Shown here in pieces: positions 46,226 to 58,800 of a stretch of DNA of 64,000 nt; the first letter of the stretch is position 1; every line of letters begins with the position of its first letter. The notes beneath the pieces are model-generated. The model was not told the DNA's origin and ran no database searches. It was given only the letters and a program-made list of their open reading frames with translations. The DNA comes from Takifugu bimaculatus (Eukaryota; Chordata; Actinopteri; Tetraodontiformes; Tetraodontidae). The stretch is from the NCBI GenBank assembly GCA_004026145.2, contig CP034990.1, forward strand, positions 7,385,200 through 7,449,199, written 5' to 3'. The translations under genes were made by a program, and so were the position numbers.

Positions 46226-46814
46226 CATGTGGAAGTGCAGTGCCAACAGATTTGTTTCTGAACAATTCAGCATTTTTACAACAATGCAGTGTAAACAGAT
46301 GATGACGGTCGTATTCAGGCTTTGCACAGCAGCAGCGTGTTCAGTGAAGGGGTCATGACCTTTGGGGGGGGTGAACAATGGGGGGGTCATAACTTAACAG
46401 AAATCCTAACAATTCTTAATATTGCTGTAAAGCTGGATAAAGACTGTAAAAAACATCTACACGGTTGCATCTTCACTCAGAATTAAAACCTCTGAAACTG
46501 ATTTTTGAAATTCAACTGTCTACGAGCAGGTTCCTGCCTCATGGCGGGCGCTATATGTACATGCTAAGGGGACGTTTGCCTTATTGGAGAACTGACTAAA
46601 TATAATGTAGCAAACTCACATTATATGCAACACCTTTCATGTTGGCCTTTTCTTTATTTGACTCTTTTTTTCCCGTCGTCATTTTAAACTCCGCGACTGA
46701 ATCGGACGCGCACATGACCTTTGCTTACTGCGACAAATTCAGCTTTTTCCAAAAGATCTGTCAACCGCAGCAGATTTACTCTCACACTCCACTGAGCTCA
46801 AATGAACGCACTCC

Positions 46815-46845
<31 letters not shown>

Positions 46846-46877
46846 GTGTGTGTGTGTGGGTGTGTGTGTGTGTGTGT
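46815..46877. repeat. (TG)n microsatellite
   Basis: TG run with two single-base interruptions (CG and GGG) upstream of lctl. Confidence 0.95.
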
Positions 46878-47471
46878 CAGTGAATAGCAGTAAATGTCCT
46901 GGATGCTCAGTTTTGTTTCTGCAACATTGAGCCTGCGGCCGACCGTGTGGACATTTCTTGAGCTTCGGAGACGTTTCCGGAGACAAATGCAGGTCAGACA
47001 TCTACATGCCGTCCAACAGAGAGAACTCTGGGATCTTTAATCTGGGATCTTAAACAGAAATATCGGCCTTCCTGATGATTCTTTATAATCGTCATTCGGT
47101 TTCCAGCTGGTCGAAATGAAAACGTTGTTTTCAAGGTTCTGTCCTTGTGGGTGAGAGTTCTTGCATCTTGCCTGAGGGGACGTCAAGATTTTCCAGGTTT
47201 TCCTGATCATCGCCTGTTAAGAATTCTGGACAGAATTACAGAATTCTTTAAAATGTGTTGATATGAGAACGAAAGATGAAACTTTATCCTCGGGCGTTTT
47301 GCTTTATAACATCTTACTGTTGTCAGAGTTTTTAGACAAAAACTTCTGACTGTGAAATGTGTTCAACATAAATGATCAACAACAGATACGCCAGCATCCA
47401 GGTTACTCCGAGTACTCTTTGTCCAGGTGTAGCTGACGACAGCGAGCTTGTTGCCACAGACCACCGCGCCG

Positions 47472-50400
47472 ATGTGGTCCATCCTGAAGCCCCACCAGCT
47501 GCTCGCTCTGGTCCTGGTTGCAGCAGCCAGCGAAGACTTTGACTGGACCAAAAACCAACAGACGTCCTTCTACTACGGCACCTTTCCGACAGGTAGGACC
47601 CAGCGTTGAGCAGTACTGGAGCAGCGCCGGCTCTTCTTTCATCTGAGCGTCCCTCTGCAGGGTTCTCCTGGGGAGCTGGCAGCTCCGCCTATCAGACTGA
47701 AGGAGCCTGGAACACTGATGGGAAAGGAAGGAGCATCTGGGACACATTTGCCCACAAAAAGGGCAGAATCCATGCAAACGACACAGGAGACTTTTCCTGC
47801 GAAGGCTACTATAAATTTAAGGTGATGTGGCGACAAACATTAAGATGCTTCAAATTGTTGACAGACCCTTGTTGGACATATGCTAAAATAATGAGTTCAT
47901 AAGAACCAGCCAGCAGGGGTGTCCAGGGACACGAATCAAACACACCCTGGTGCTGCCCCAGTACCAGGCTACAAGTTAAAAGTTCTGCTAACAGAGGGAC
48001 GATGGACTGGTTGTACTGGTATACATGATGTCTGCTCTGTGTTTTTAAGGATGACATTTTGCTGATAAAGGACATGAAGCTGAATCATTACCGTTTCTCC
48101 ATCTCCTGGCCCAGGATTTTACCAAGTGGAGTGAAAAGTAAAAAAACAACACATTTTAAAATATTTGAAAACGAATTCTCTTCATAATTCTCTTTATATT
48201 TCTTTATCTCTTTATAAAATAAATAATTTTTCAACGGCCTTATAACCTCTAAAGACCTGCTCTCTGACATGCCTGCTTCTTTTGCACAATTGCAAAGAGT
48301 AAAGTTGATCTTCATATAGAGCAAAGCCTGATCACCCCATGAATGCCTGCCACTGTGATCTTCCAGGTGAGCATATCAACGAGAAAGGAATCCGATATTA
48401 CAGTGACTTGATTAACATGCTGCTAGAAAACAAGATCACCCCCATCGTTACGCTTTACCACTGGGATTTACCACAGGTGGGAGCTCAGCTTCGACTGTGT
48501 CCAGGCAGCTGTGTGTGCGTCTCACACTACTAACGAGCCTGAACTCCGCAGATGCTGCAGGAGAAATATGGCGGCTGGCAGAACATCAGCATGGTCGACT
48601 ACTTCAATGACTTTGCCAACCTGTGCTTCGAGAGATTCGGAAACCGGGTGAAATACTGGATCACCTTCAACAATCCCTGGGTATGTGGGGTTCAGAGAGG
48701 GTGCTCCTGTTAAAGCAGGGGTGTCCAGTCCTCCTGGACCCGAATCCAGCCAGGATTTCTGTCCTACCAGAGGCAACACTTCCACCTGGGACCCCGCTTT
48801 CCTTGATGGAAGCGTCTCTGCCTGGTAGGACAGAAAACGCGGCTGGACCAAGGACCATGGACTCGAGGCCTGGGTCTGGACGCCCCTGTGTTAGAGCGTG
48901 AGTTGATGGTTGAGACGGTTGTGTTTCCAGTCGGTTGCCGTGGAGGGTTATGAAACTGGGGAGCATGCGCCCGGACTCAAGCTGAGGGGCAGCGGAGCTT
49001 ACAGAGCTGCCCACCACATCATAAAGGTACTAGTCCAAAAACATCCACGCCCCAGCATGGAGCAGAGTCACAAAGATACACTGTTGGGGGGGTTGATAAC
49101 CATTTTGCTTCTGCAGCAGCAGCACCTGGGTCATCAACCCAGTCCCACAAGGCCTCCTACCATTGGCTGGGTTTTCTCTCCGGCCCGGTTAAAACGAGAT
49201 CCCAGGTGAAAGCAGGTTTAGACTTGATAGCACAACCCCCCAGATGCTGATAAGCCCCCCCCACCCCACCCCTGCCAGGCAGGAGGTCCAGAGGAAGGCC
49301 TGAGGGTAGAGGAGGAGGATCCACTGATTGTTTTGGGGATGATTCGCAGTTCTGAACTCTCTCAATCCTGACATTTGTGTTTTTCTGTGAATTCCTATAA
49401 TTCTTCTTCAACTTCCTGTCTTTGGAACAGGCTCATGCAAAGGTTTGGCACACCTATGACGTGCAGTGGCGAAGCAAACAGAAAGGTGCCCTGAAGACGC
49501 AGCAGCATGGTCTTTTTTTCGACTGAAATCTACATTAACCTCCATGTTGCTGTGTGAGTCCAGGCCTGGTTGGGATCTCTCTGACGGCTGACTGGGGGGA
49601 ACCCGTGGACCTCACCAACCAGCGGGACATCGAAGCAGCGGAGCGATACATCCAGTTCTACATGGGCTGGTTCGCCACGCCCCTCTTTAACGGAGACTAC
49701 CCCCAGGTTATGAAGGAATACATCGGTACGTCCTGGTCAGACCCCGTTCCTGTGCACACCGCTGTTGTAAAACGTGCCGGTGCTTTCCTCCAGGCAGGAA
49801 GAGCGGCCAGCAGGGGCTCGGAACCTCCCGGCTACCCGTGTTCTCACCTCAGGAGAAGAGTTACATTAAGGGGACCTGCGACTTCCTGGGCCTGGGCCAC
49901 TTCACCACTCGCTACATCACCCAAAAGAATTACCCATCAGGCCTTGGGGACAGCTATTTTGCGGATCGTGACCTTGCTGAGCTCGTTGACCCGCAGTGGC
50001 CTGATCCCGGCTCTGAGTGGCTCTACTCTGTTCCCTGGGGCTTCCGGCGCTTGTTGAACTTTGTTAAGGTACAAATTTCTAACAGTAATAAAAGTAAGAT
50101 GATCACACAGGGGAGGTGTTTTTATGTTTATGTAGTTATGATATTTTTATGTGTCCACACATTCGCGATTGTGGAGGAGGAGGACTTGTCCTATATACCA
50201 CAACCATCCACCAGGTGGCGCTCCGTATTGTTTTAACGCCATCTGTCAAAATATGACGTCATGGAAGAAATTAGAAATGACAAATTGGAAACAACCATTA
50301 TGTAAATAAAGCTGCATACATCAAACGAGCTGATTGTTTCACATTTCCATGACAGACACATTACGGGAACCCGATGATCTACGTGACGGAAAATGGCGTC

Positions 50401-51569
50401 TCCGAGAAAATGTTCTGTACCGACCTGTGTGACGACTGGAGGGTGAAGTATTTCAAAGACTACATCAACGAGATGCTGAAAGGTGAGCGTGCGCTCAGAG
50501 CGACCCTGGCAATGCTTCCGTGCCCTGACGTGTTCGGCTGGTCTGGCAGCGATCAAAGACGGGGTCAACGTGAAGGGCTACACCGCCTGGTCTCTGCTGG
50601 ACAACTTCGAGTGGGACAGGGGCTACTCGGAGAGGTTTGGACTCTTCTACGTGGACTTCAGGAACAAAAACAAGCCGCGCTACCCGAAGGCCTCTGTCCA
50701 GTTCTACAAGCGCCTCATTAGTTCTAATGGGCTTCCCCAATCAGAGAGAGGTGCGTCCCACTTTAACAATTCCCCCGGCCTGCAGGGACAGTTTAACTGT
50801 TTATTGGATGTGTACAGGTGGAAAGTTGGAAAAGGAAAGCCGTGGAGACGTGCTCCTCCAGTAATCAGCTCCTGGCTGCAGGTCAGTACTGACGACGGGG
50901 TTTTTCTCACATTGTAGCCTGTGACACGCTGGGTGGGGCCAAACAAAGGAGAATACTGTCCCAAACCGGCGAACACACCATCTAACAGGATTTTTCTTTG
51001 TTTTGCCCCCCCAGCTAGAAGAAAATCCCAGGGAAGTCAGGAACATGCAGAAAAGGCTTGGCCAGTGCATGATGAAGTTTAGGTACCAAACGATAAAGGA
51101 GAGCAGCTCTTCTACAGATCAGATCTGTCTGCTTCCTTTGCTTTTACTGCAGTGACATTCTGATTTTCCTACATTCAAAACACGTCGACCAAAACACAAC
51201 GACACAGTTCTGCCCTCTTGACACCAAGCTTATGTTTTTATTACTAAGATTTTTTTTCCCTAAATTTCGGAATCTAAATATCAGTTCTCCGGCTGTAATT
51301 TGAGAATTTGGACTTCTTTGAGTTTTGAGATTACATTTATTTCCTCACTGGTCTCTAAGCATCTTCCACGTGTGCATGATTTAAAAGTCAATGATTTATT
51401 TATTTACATTTGTTTGTAAGATTTGGAGACAATTTGACTTCATTTTGTTTCAGATCCGCTGATAGGTCACATGGAGATGGTGACGGAGATTGTAGTTCCC
51501 ACCGTGTGCACGCTTTGCATCCTCCTCAGCGCTGTCTTCCTCATGTTCCTGCTGCGGAGACACTTCTGA
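47472..51569 (+). CDS. lctl: Lactase-like protein (gamma-klotho)
   Basis: Twelve exons: 47472-47592, 47661-47821, 48050-48137, 48367-48476, 48552-48680, 48931-49026, 49431-49485, 49564-49725, 49794-50068, 50356-50482, 50550-50750, 51454-51569; 1641 nt, 546 aa, in frame. Signal peptide (LLALVLVAAA), one glycosyl hydrolase family 1 barrel (GFSWGAGSSAYQTEG, YHWDLPQ, NGVSEK, KGYTAWSLLDNFEW), then one C-terminal membrane helix (VVPTVCTLCILLSAVFLMFLL) and an RRHF tail. The general acid/base motif NEP reads FNNPW (residue 201 Asn for Glu), while the nucleophile motif TENG (E411) is kept. Loss of the acid/base residue is usual for klotho-type members and suggests no normal hydrolysis. In mammals it is an ER/membrane FGF-receptor partner expressed in lens and kidney. 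A MITE-like element lies in the intron after exon 5. Confidence 0.95.
48716..48888. mobile_element. hAT-type MITE with 8-bp target duplication
   Basis: A 173-bp foldback in an lctl intron. The ends read CAGGGGTGTCCAG and CTGGACGCCCCTG (imperfect terminal inverted repeats), and an inner pair TTCTGTCCTACCAG / CTGGTAGGACAGAA is also inverted. Flanks are TGTTAAAG (48708-48715) and TGTTAGAG (48889-48896), a 7/8 match. CAGGG ends plus 8-bp duplications are hallmarks of hAT elements. It has no coding capacity. Confidence 0.72.

Positions 51570-51570
<1 letters not shown>

Positions 51571-51624
<54 letters not shown>
51571..51624. repeat. (CA)n microsatellite in lctl 3' UTR
   Basis: CA run of about 27 units starting immediately after the lctl stop codon, so it is transcribed in the 3' untranslated region. 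Confidence 0.96.
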
Positions 51625-51626
<2 letters not shown>

Positions 51627-51667
51627 GATCATCTATGGCTTTGCAGACGTAGACACTTTTCTTAGAG

Positions 51668-51673
51668 AATAAA
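51668..51673 (+). terminator. Polyadenylation signal of lctl
   Basis: AATAAA about 100 bp after the stop codon. Confidence 0.65.
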
Positions 51674-53343
51674 TTCTCCTGTTCTGTTGGAGTTTTTTTC
51701 CAGTTAGTCAAGAGTCACATTATTTTAGGGTATTTTTCTAAAGCATTGCTATATTATTTACAGGGGGAAAATGCAAAAAAGGCCTCGTGTGATTTTGCAA
51801 AAACTTAATTCTTCAAATTAAAAATAAACCTTTTTTTAAATGAAAAAAGAGTGATGTGACAAAGTGTTGTATTCTCTGTGAAGTAAAAATTTCAAATAAA
51901 TACATTTTTTAGAACAGAAAATGTGGACTGAATTGATTTATAATGAACAATCATTATTCATTCTGCAGGAATGTTGAAAAGCACTTTGTGCTCTTATCAC
52001 CACAAACCTACAGGTGAAATCTTTCTATTCTTTATTTTCATTTTTATTTTTATAATAACTGTGTGTTCTGATTTGTAGAACGTAAAACCACACGTTATTT
52101 CTGTTGAGCAGCATTACAGCTTTTAGTAAAAGTAATTAAAAATACTTTAAATTGAATTGTTTGCTTACAATCAAACCACATGATTTCTGGTGGTGGCATT
52201 ACCTTTACAGAAGTCATTAAAGTGAAATCTTCGCTGACTTTGCATAGTTAAGTATATGATCTCAGGTAAATGTGCACAGATATATTTTTTCTTGCACTTT
52301 TGTTACTTAATTAGATTTATTTCCATTGTTATCAAAAGCACATTTTATATCAGATCTTCAAACATTTATGATGATGATGACAGTGATAATAATAATACCT
52401 TTGACATTGATAATGGTTTGATGACATTAAACATAAATGTTTCTTTAGTTTTACTTTTGCCCTTTATTTTGAAATTCGGTGCGTACCACAGGAAGTTGGT
52501 GTCACGTGCCGCTCCTCACCGCGCGCTGCTCTACGGTTCGATGAGAGAAGCTGTTGTAATTTATTTTAAACATTTTAGTGTCAGATGACAAAAGTATAAT
52601 TTTCTGATCCGTATTTTAGTCAACGTGTTAACATTTTTGCTAAACGCTAGTTTGCATCAGCCAACCTTTTTGAAGGATCACTTAAACGGGTAAGTTTACA
52701 CGAACGGTGTTTGATTTTGGGTTTTCTTCTTTCTTTTTTTTTAACTTTGTAACACTTTGAAACATTGCTCAGGTCAAATTTCAGTTTTCTATTTTCAAGA
52801 TTTGCGTGGTTCATCCAGCCATGTATGCTGGTAAACAGCTGTCCGCAGGTTGTGTTTTGATTGACTTTACATTTTGCCGCCTTCTGATGCGGAAGTTATG
52901 CTTGAACCATTTCCGGTGACGTTTGATCATTTATTATTGAAAGTAGGCTGATAATTGATGTCGTTATGTAATTAGGATTACTAATTAGACACCAAATGCT
53001 TATTTGGGGGGTTGATTTGTTTGTCTGTTCATTATTTACTGTGTATTGATTATATTATCTTACTTTAATAACGTTCAACTCACTTTCTCTGTTTCTACAG
53101 CAAAATTGCGTAACTGAGCTACTTTCTTACTATTCATCTGCATTAAAACATATAGAATATCTCAATCACATTTTGGGGGCACGCAAACAACTTAATGAGT
53201 CATTTCAGTTCTTGGTGTCTTTGCGAAGCATTTGCTCATGTTCCAATATGTTTTAAACATTTTTCTTATCAGAATTTTATATGTAGAATTAAATCAGTTA
53301 AATCCAGTGAGAGTTAATGTTTCTTCTTTTTTCCCCCTTACAG
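51674..53343. other. lctl-tipin spacer with probable non-coding tipin exon
   Basis: AT-rich intergenic sequence. Near 52490-52689 there are a CACGTG E-box (52503-52508), a GC-rich patch and, at 52690, a good donor (CGG|GTAAGT). The first coding exon of tipin has an acceptor (CCCTTACAG) just before 53344, 12 bp upstream of the ATG. A non-coding first exon ending at 52689 is therefore likely. Nothing else was recognised. Confidence 0.45.
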
Positions 53344-53355
53344 TGGTGACAAATC

Positions 53356-54925
53356 ATGTCCGATGATGACGGCATACAAGGCACTGCTTTCCCTTACAGT
53401 CCATCGCCTCACTCTCCTGGGCAGGGTCGAGCAGAGGAGGGGGACCTGATGGAAAACGGTGAAAACTTTTATGTTCCAAGCATCACATCCAAAATCGCTC
53501 GGCTACCTTTGTCCTGATCCACCTTATTGTTGTGATGATGTGGTGAGTGCAGGGGAGGGAGATGGTGATGTGTCGAAACTGGCCGAGGTCCCGGCTGCTA
53601 AAAGGAAGGGAGTGAAAAGGCCACAACCCAAACTAGATTCCCAAAGGTATGAACGACTCCGGGGGCTTGTGCATCAGAATCTTCAAATGAACGTAGGTTC
53701 AACAGAGGTTAGTTTGATTTCACTGCTGTGAAAAGTAAAGCCTGTTTTTCTGCAGGTTGATTTCAGATCGAGGCCTTCCGGCCCTGAGAACCTTGTTTGA
53801 TAATGTCCACTTCAAAGGCAAAGGACACGAGGTAACACGAGGTTCCTGGTGTCAACAGAGGCGTCGTCTTCATGCTGTTTCATACTATCGTCTACATTCA
53901 GGCTGAGGATCTGCGACTGCTCATGCAGAAGATGGAGAACTGGGCCCACAGACTCTTCCCCAAACTACAGTTTGAAGAGTTCATTGACAAAGTGGAGAGA
54001 CTCGGCAAGAAGAAGGAAGTACAGGTGTGACTCGGACACCGGGCTCAGTCCCTGTCTTATCCACAAGGATCTAAATAGTTTTCTCTCTGCAGACTTGTCT
54101 GAAGCGGATACGACTAGACATGCCGCTGACACATGAAGATTACTCAAGTCAAACTGGTAAAAGACCAAAACACACTACAAGGACAGAATTGCATGTTTCA
54201 GTGAGGTCACCATTAAGGTAGACTCATGGTGAACAGGTAACCTGGGAAATTCCTCTTAGCTTCACTGATAAAAGTAGTTTCTTAAAAATTTATTCACTCT
54301 GAAATCTTCATAGAATACACAAAAAGAAAAGTTTTATTTAAGCAAAATAAATCTGCCTGTTTCCGTCTAGTGGAAGACGAAATCCTCCCTGAACCGCACG
54401 TCGTGAGCAACCCAGATCCCTTCGATGGTTTAGGCTTCTCTGACGACCTGCCGGGACTGATCCACTCCACCCCAGCTGCAGCTGCCCCAGCTGCCCCATC
54501 TGCCCCCTCGCTCACAGAGGAGCAGCAGCGGCGCATGGAGCTCAACAGGCAGCGCGCCCTTGAGCGGAAGCTCTCCCGCCAGCAGCAACATGCCGGTCAG
54601 CATTCCATTTTATTCTTCCCATATCTGCATATTACAAAGGACTCAAAGACACCCCCCCCCCCCCCCTCCCCTCGCAGATGGGTCAGACTTGCAGCCTGTT
54701 GAAGAATTTGAGTCCATCGGTTCCGAACATCTCGACGAGTCCGGTCCTCCAGCCCGGGAGGCGGGGCAGCTGAACCCGGAGCCGTCCACCCAGCTGTCAC
54801 AGGCAGAGTCTGAACCCGCTGCTCCATCACCCAGATGTGAGGAAGAGGAAGAAACCAGCGTGGGTCCGGTCCAGAGACCCAGCAGCTGTGGTGAGGACGG
54901 ACTGACTGGCTCAATGCTGAACTGA
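53356..54925 (+). CDS. tipin: TIMELESS-interacting protein
   Basis: Seven exons: 53356-53458, 53553-53646, 53756-53831, 53902-54024, 54093-54156, 54371-54595, 54678-54925; 933 nt, 310 aa, in frame. TIPIN forms a complex with TIMELESS that protects stalled replication forks and supports ATR-CHK1 signalling in the nucleus. The Swi3-type domain (about 57-145) carries PKLDSQRLISDRGLPALR, FKGKGHEAEDL, ENWAHRLFPKLQFEEFID, GKKKEVQTCLKRIRLDMP and HEDY. It is followed by an acidic linker, an Ala/Pro-rich stretch, SLTEEQQRRMELNRQRALERK and a glutamate-rich tail. In human, TIPIN neighbours DIS3L, as here, although the two genes are convergent in this window. Confidence 0.95.
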
Positions 54926-55066
54926 GGAGAATTGAACTGTTCTCAGCTGCTCCTAAATCCTTTCTTCTTTTTTATGGGAATACCCGTCACCACTAACACG
55001 TTAACATTGTGGCTGTCTCACTAGTCATAAACCAACTAGACACGGACACCAAAACCCGTCATCTTT

Positions 55067-55072
55067 AATAAA
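55067..55072 (+). terminator. Polyadenylation signal of tipin
   Basis: AATAAA about 140 bp after the stop codon. Confidence 0.6.
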
Positions 55073-55547
55073 AACTGATAAAATGATAAAAAGCACCCAA
55101 AATTGTTCAACTGTATGTTTACTGATATATCAGTCATTTTAGATTAATTAGTCCAGTCTTTTTTTTTTTTTTGAAGATTCATTACTTTTTTCACGTTCAA
55201 TAATAAACATTCCTTGGTAACGAGCTGGAGGAATCTGATGTGATGAATACAAATCTTTGTAAATCTGGTCTAAATCTGTTCTTTAGTGTGGGAGATAAAG
55301 GGTGATTCTCACTCTCAATCAAGAAAACTACTCGGCTCTTAAATGACTCGGATTATCTGTTCACCTGGAATAAAGAAAAGTTTAGTTTCTGTTGTCAAGT
55401 TTAATTAACAAAATATAAAATCAGTCTGAACCTTTTATATCATGGAAACAGTAAACGATGTGACATCATCGCTACACTGAACATCTTTGTCGGCTGAGAG
55501 GAATTTTAATTGAAATTGTGGCCGAGTCTTTTACAAATACACCAGGT

Positions 55548-55553
55548 TTTATT
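55548..55553 (-). terminator. Polyadenylation signal of dis3l
   Basis: AATAAA on the minus strand about 290 bp beyond the dis3l stop codon. Confidence 0.5.
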
Positions 55554-55844
55554 CAGCTGTTCCGCTCGGCTATTTATCAAGTCTCTTGTTTAGTTATGAG
55601 ACACTCAAGTTCTCCATCAACTATATAAGCCTATTTAAATGTGCTTCCTTAATGCTGTTACCCATAATCCATTGTGCTCACTTAAACCTACGGTTCTATT
55701 AAAACGTCCATGATCGTGTTGCTGCGTTCACGCCACCAGACGTGTCCTGTAATGTCACTAATGCATCATTCTTGTCTGTTTAAAAACCCACTTGATGAAC
55801 CTGTTGTCAGCCAGCTCGGCGTGCGGGCCTGCTGATTTCAGCGG

Positions 55845-58800
55845 CTACGCCGTCGCTGCACACCTCTGGGCGCTGGTGTCCAGGTCCATGAGAGCCAGCT
55901 CCCTCACTTCCTCCAGGAGTGAGTACAGGTTGGGGGTTTTGCTCTGGCTGAACTGCCTCTCCTCTCGGGAGAGTTTAGCCTGTTTAGCCCTCTCCTGGGC
56001 CTGCTGGCTGGCCTCCTCGGCCAGGCGCACCACCTCCTGGACCAGCTGGTTGCGACCCTGCGGTTGGTGCTGCTGCGGCTCTGAGCTGAGGTGCGGCTTG
56101 TTGTTGATGACCTCGAGCTTCAGACAGTCGGCGTGGAAAGGAGTTGACTGGACTGAAATACGCACCTATAGAGGGATGGTGGTTATTTTAGTCTGTTAAT
56201 GTGCTGTAGGCTTGTTTCTGTTCATTTAGCGTTGTTCTGAATCACCGTAAATCACCATTAATGTTCGTCATGCTCTTAGTGTGACTTACTGTGATGTGGT
56301 CAAACAGCCTGAAGGTGGTGGCGCTGCTGCCGGAGCTGCTGATTATGTGGTCCGAGTGCTTCTGTATGGAGCCGCTCTTCCACTGGCAGGCGCCATCCGG
56401 TCCCACAGAAACCACCTGACCTTCCCGGTTTTTTAAGTACACCGGCCCTTTAACACCGTACCTGTGGGAGGAGAGGTGATATGATACGAGTGTCACCCTA
56501 ACATTACCGGTGTGAAGTAATTCAACAATATCCCATACTGACTCTGGGACAAACACCAGAACGCCATCATTTTTGATGGAGTAGATGATGGCGTCTGCTG
56601 TGCAGCGCGGGTCCGTCTGAGGGTCCCGCTCTTTGAAGTACAGGCACTGGAACACAATGGTCGACAGCTTCTGAGCCGCGTCGGCCGCCTGTGGAGGCAC
56701 CGGGTCAGAACAGATTTCGATCTAAAAGGTTTCTTCTCTGGGCACAAAGCTGCTCCTACCCGGTTCTTCTGGTTGATGTGCTGAGCCAGCTCTTCCAGCT
56801 CTCTGTTGCTGGCCAGTGCTCGTCCGGGGTCCTTCCCCTCCTCCAGGGCGACGGCGGCAGTGAGGAGGCGGTGCACCACCATGTCAGCGTAGCGACGGAT
56901 GGGCGAGGTGAAGTGTGTGTACCTGTCCAGAGCAAGGCCTTGGAGGCAAATAAAACATAACCTTAGAACTGCTTACAGGTCAAAGGTCGACATAATAAAC
57001 AGCCGGGGTACCGTAATGGTAGTACTGGTCTTGAGGCTGGAGCCCAGTGGAGAAGTAGAGTGCCTGCGACATGGCAGATGTGGCCATCATTCTCAGCAGC
57101 CTGTTCACCAGCGCATCCTGTGGGTCCACGGCCTGGTCCAGAGACTCGGCCAGATCCTTGTTAGACCTTTTAAAAAAATAAAAAAAAACAGCTGTAATAA
57201 AACCACCCTAACAGATGCCCCTTCCTCTGTTCTGTCACCTTGTGCTGATGGTGAAGCCCCTGGCCGTGGCGCTGTCCACCAGCTGACTGAAGAACTCCTG
57301 GCGGGGTGGCGGGTGACGCCTCAGCAGGGCCTGATGGGGGAAGGCCTCTTGGATCTTGCGTGCCACCCAGTGGTTGGCGTAAATCATGCACTCGGCCACG
57401 GTCTCATGGACCTCCAGGGGCTGCCGGGGGACCAGGGCTGTGATGTTTTTGTCTTTGTCCAGCTGGGCTTGTACCTGGGGGGAAAGGAGGGGTTACATAT
57501 GTGTTTGAACTTGCTTCGTGGTGGTTTTGCTGTTGTTTGATCTAACCTCCATTCCTTCCAACTCCAGCGCCCCCCCTCTGTCTCTGCGGGCTCGCAGGTG
57601 TCTGGCCACCTGAGTCAGCATCTCCAGAGCCTGGGTTAGCTTAGCCAGCTTAGCATCCTTCTCCTCCGGCCTGAGCGCGGCCAACTCGGGGACCTCGGCC
57701 GGCTCCCCGTTGAGGAGCGCCTGCGCCAGCTCGTAGTGCAGCTGGTAAGACGAGCGGATGATGGTGCGGCCGAACCACACGTCCCTGACGGCGAGGGTGT
57801 GAGCGTCCAGCTGCCAGATCACGCTCATGGCATACCTGGGTTTCAACGCCAATCGTGAGTGGAACATCCAAAACACCCTTGAGAGCAAAACTGTGACGTT
57901 GACTGACCTGTCAACTCCTCCCAGCAGGGAACAGAGGTCTGAACTCAGGACAGGAGGCAACATGTCATACCGCCGGTCTGCCAGGTAGTAAGTTGTAGCC
58001 CTGAGTAACAACAACGAAGTGCAGCTTTAAAAACGTACCTTATCTCTTCAAATGCTAGTCAAATGGAAGCCTAAGTTGTGATGGGGGACCCCAGCGAGCT
58101 CCTAACCGAAGGCGTGCTTCTACGTCTGTGAGCGAACCCTCCGCGACAAAATGTGTGACGTCAGCAATGTGGACGCCCAGCTCCAGCGCCGCCCCCCCGT
58201 CCAGCCTGTGCACCGACAGCGTGTCGTCCACATCCTCGCAGCCGCGCGGATCGATGCTGAACACCAAGCGGCTCTCCCGCAGGTCCCGCCGCGCTGCCAC
58301 CTGGGCGGCGTCCACCCGCCAGGGCCTCTCAGGAGAGTTGACGGGCATTTCTCTGAGCTGGGAACAGAAAAGGGACGATGGATGTCGCGTTTCTCGCCCG
58401 AAGCTCGGGAACCTGCGCTCTGACCTGTGCCTCTGAGAAGGAGGAGACGTGAATGCAGTTCTCCACGAGGATGGTCTGGATCTCGGTCTCCAGCTCTCCG
58501 GCCCGGCCCAGCACTCGCACGGTGTGTCCGTTTGGATACTGCGAGGTGCTCTCCCAGGAGTCGATGCGCACCACCACCCTGTGATCCTGGAGGAGACCAA
58601 AGCTCCAGATTGATCAGCGGCTCCTGGTTCCCCTCCATCGCTACGAGCAGGAAGGCAGCAGACCTGCAGAGCGTCGGCCTGCTGAGTGCTGATGCGAATC
58701 TTCGGGATGCGGCGATCCCAGGGAACCGTCAGGATGTGCTTGGAGTTCCTGCTCTGGGGTTGCGTCCCATCCCTGGGAGGAAAGGTAACCACGTAATCCC

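Larger units (their letters stand above)
45944..47471. other. Head-to-head spacer between crystallin gene and lctl
   Basis: About 1.5 kb carrying three CA/TG runs (46067-46080, 46195-46223, 46815-46877) and otherwise unassigned sequence. A TCAGCA half-site for Maf proteins occurs at 46267-46272. Shared lens regulation is possible given both neighbours, but no full MARE or Pax6 site was recognised. Confidence 0.45.
54926..55844. other. Convergent 3' region of tipin and dis3l
   Basis: Two opposing 3' untranslated regions and an AT-rich middle with a poly-T run (55160-55172). No additional gene was seen. Confidence 0.5.

Noticed and set aside
56899..57540. 213-residue plus-strand open frame
   Set aside because: Antisense shadow of dis3l exons 13-15; it crosses the real splice sites and has no recognisable homology.
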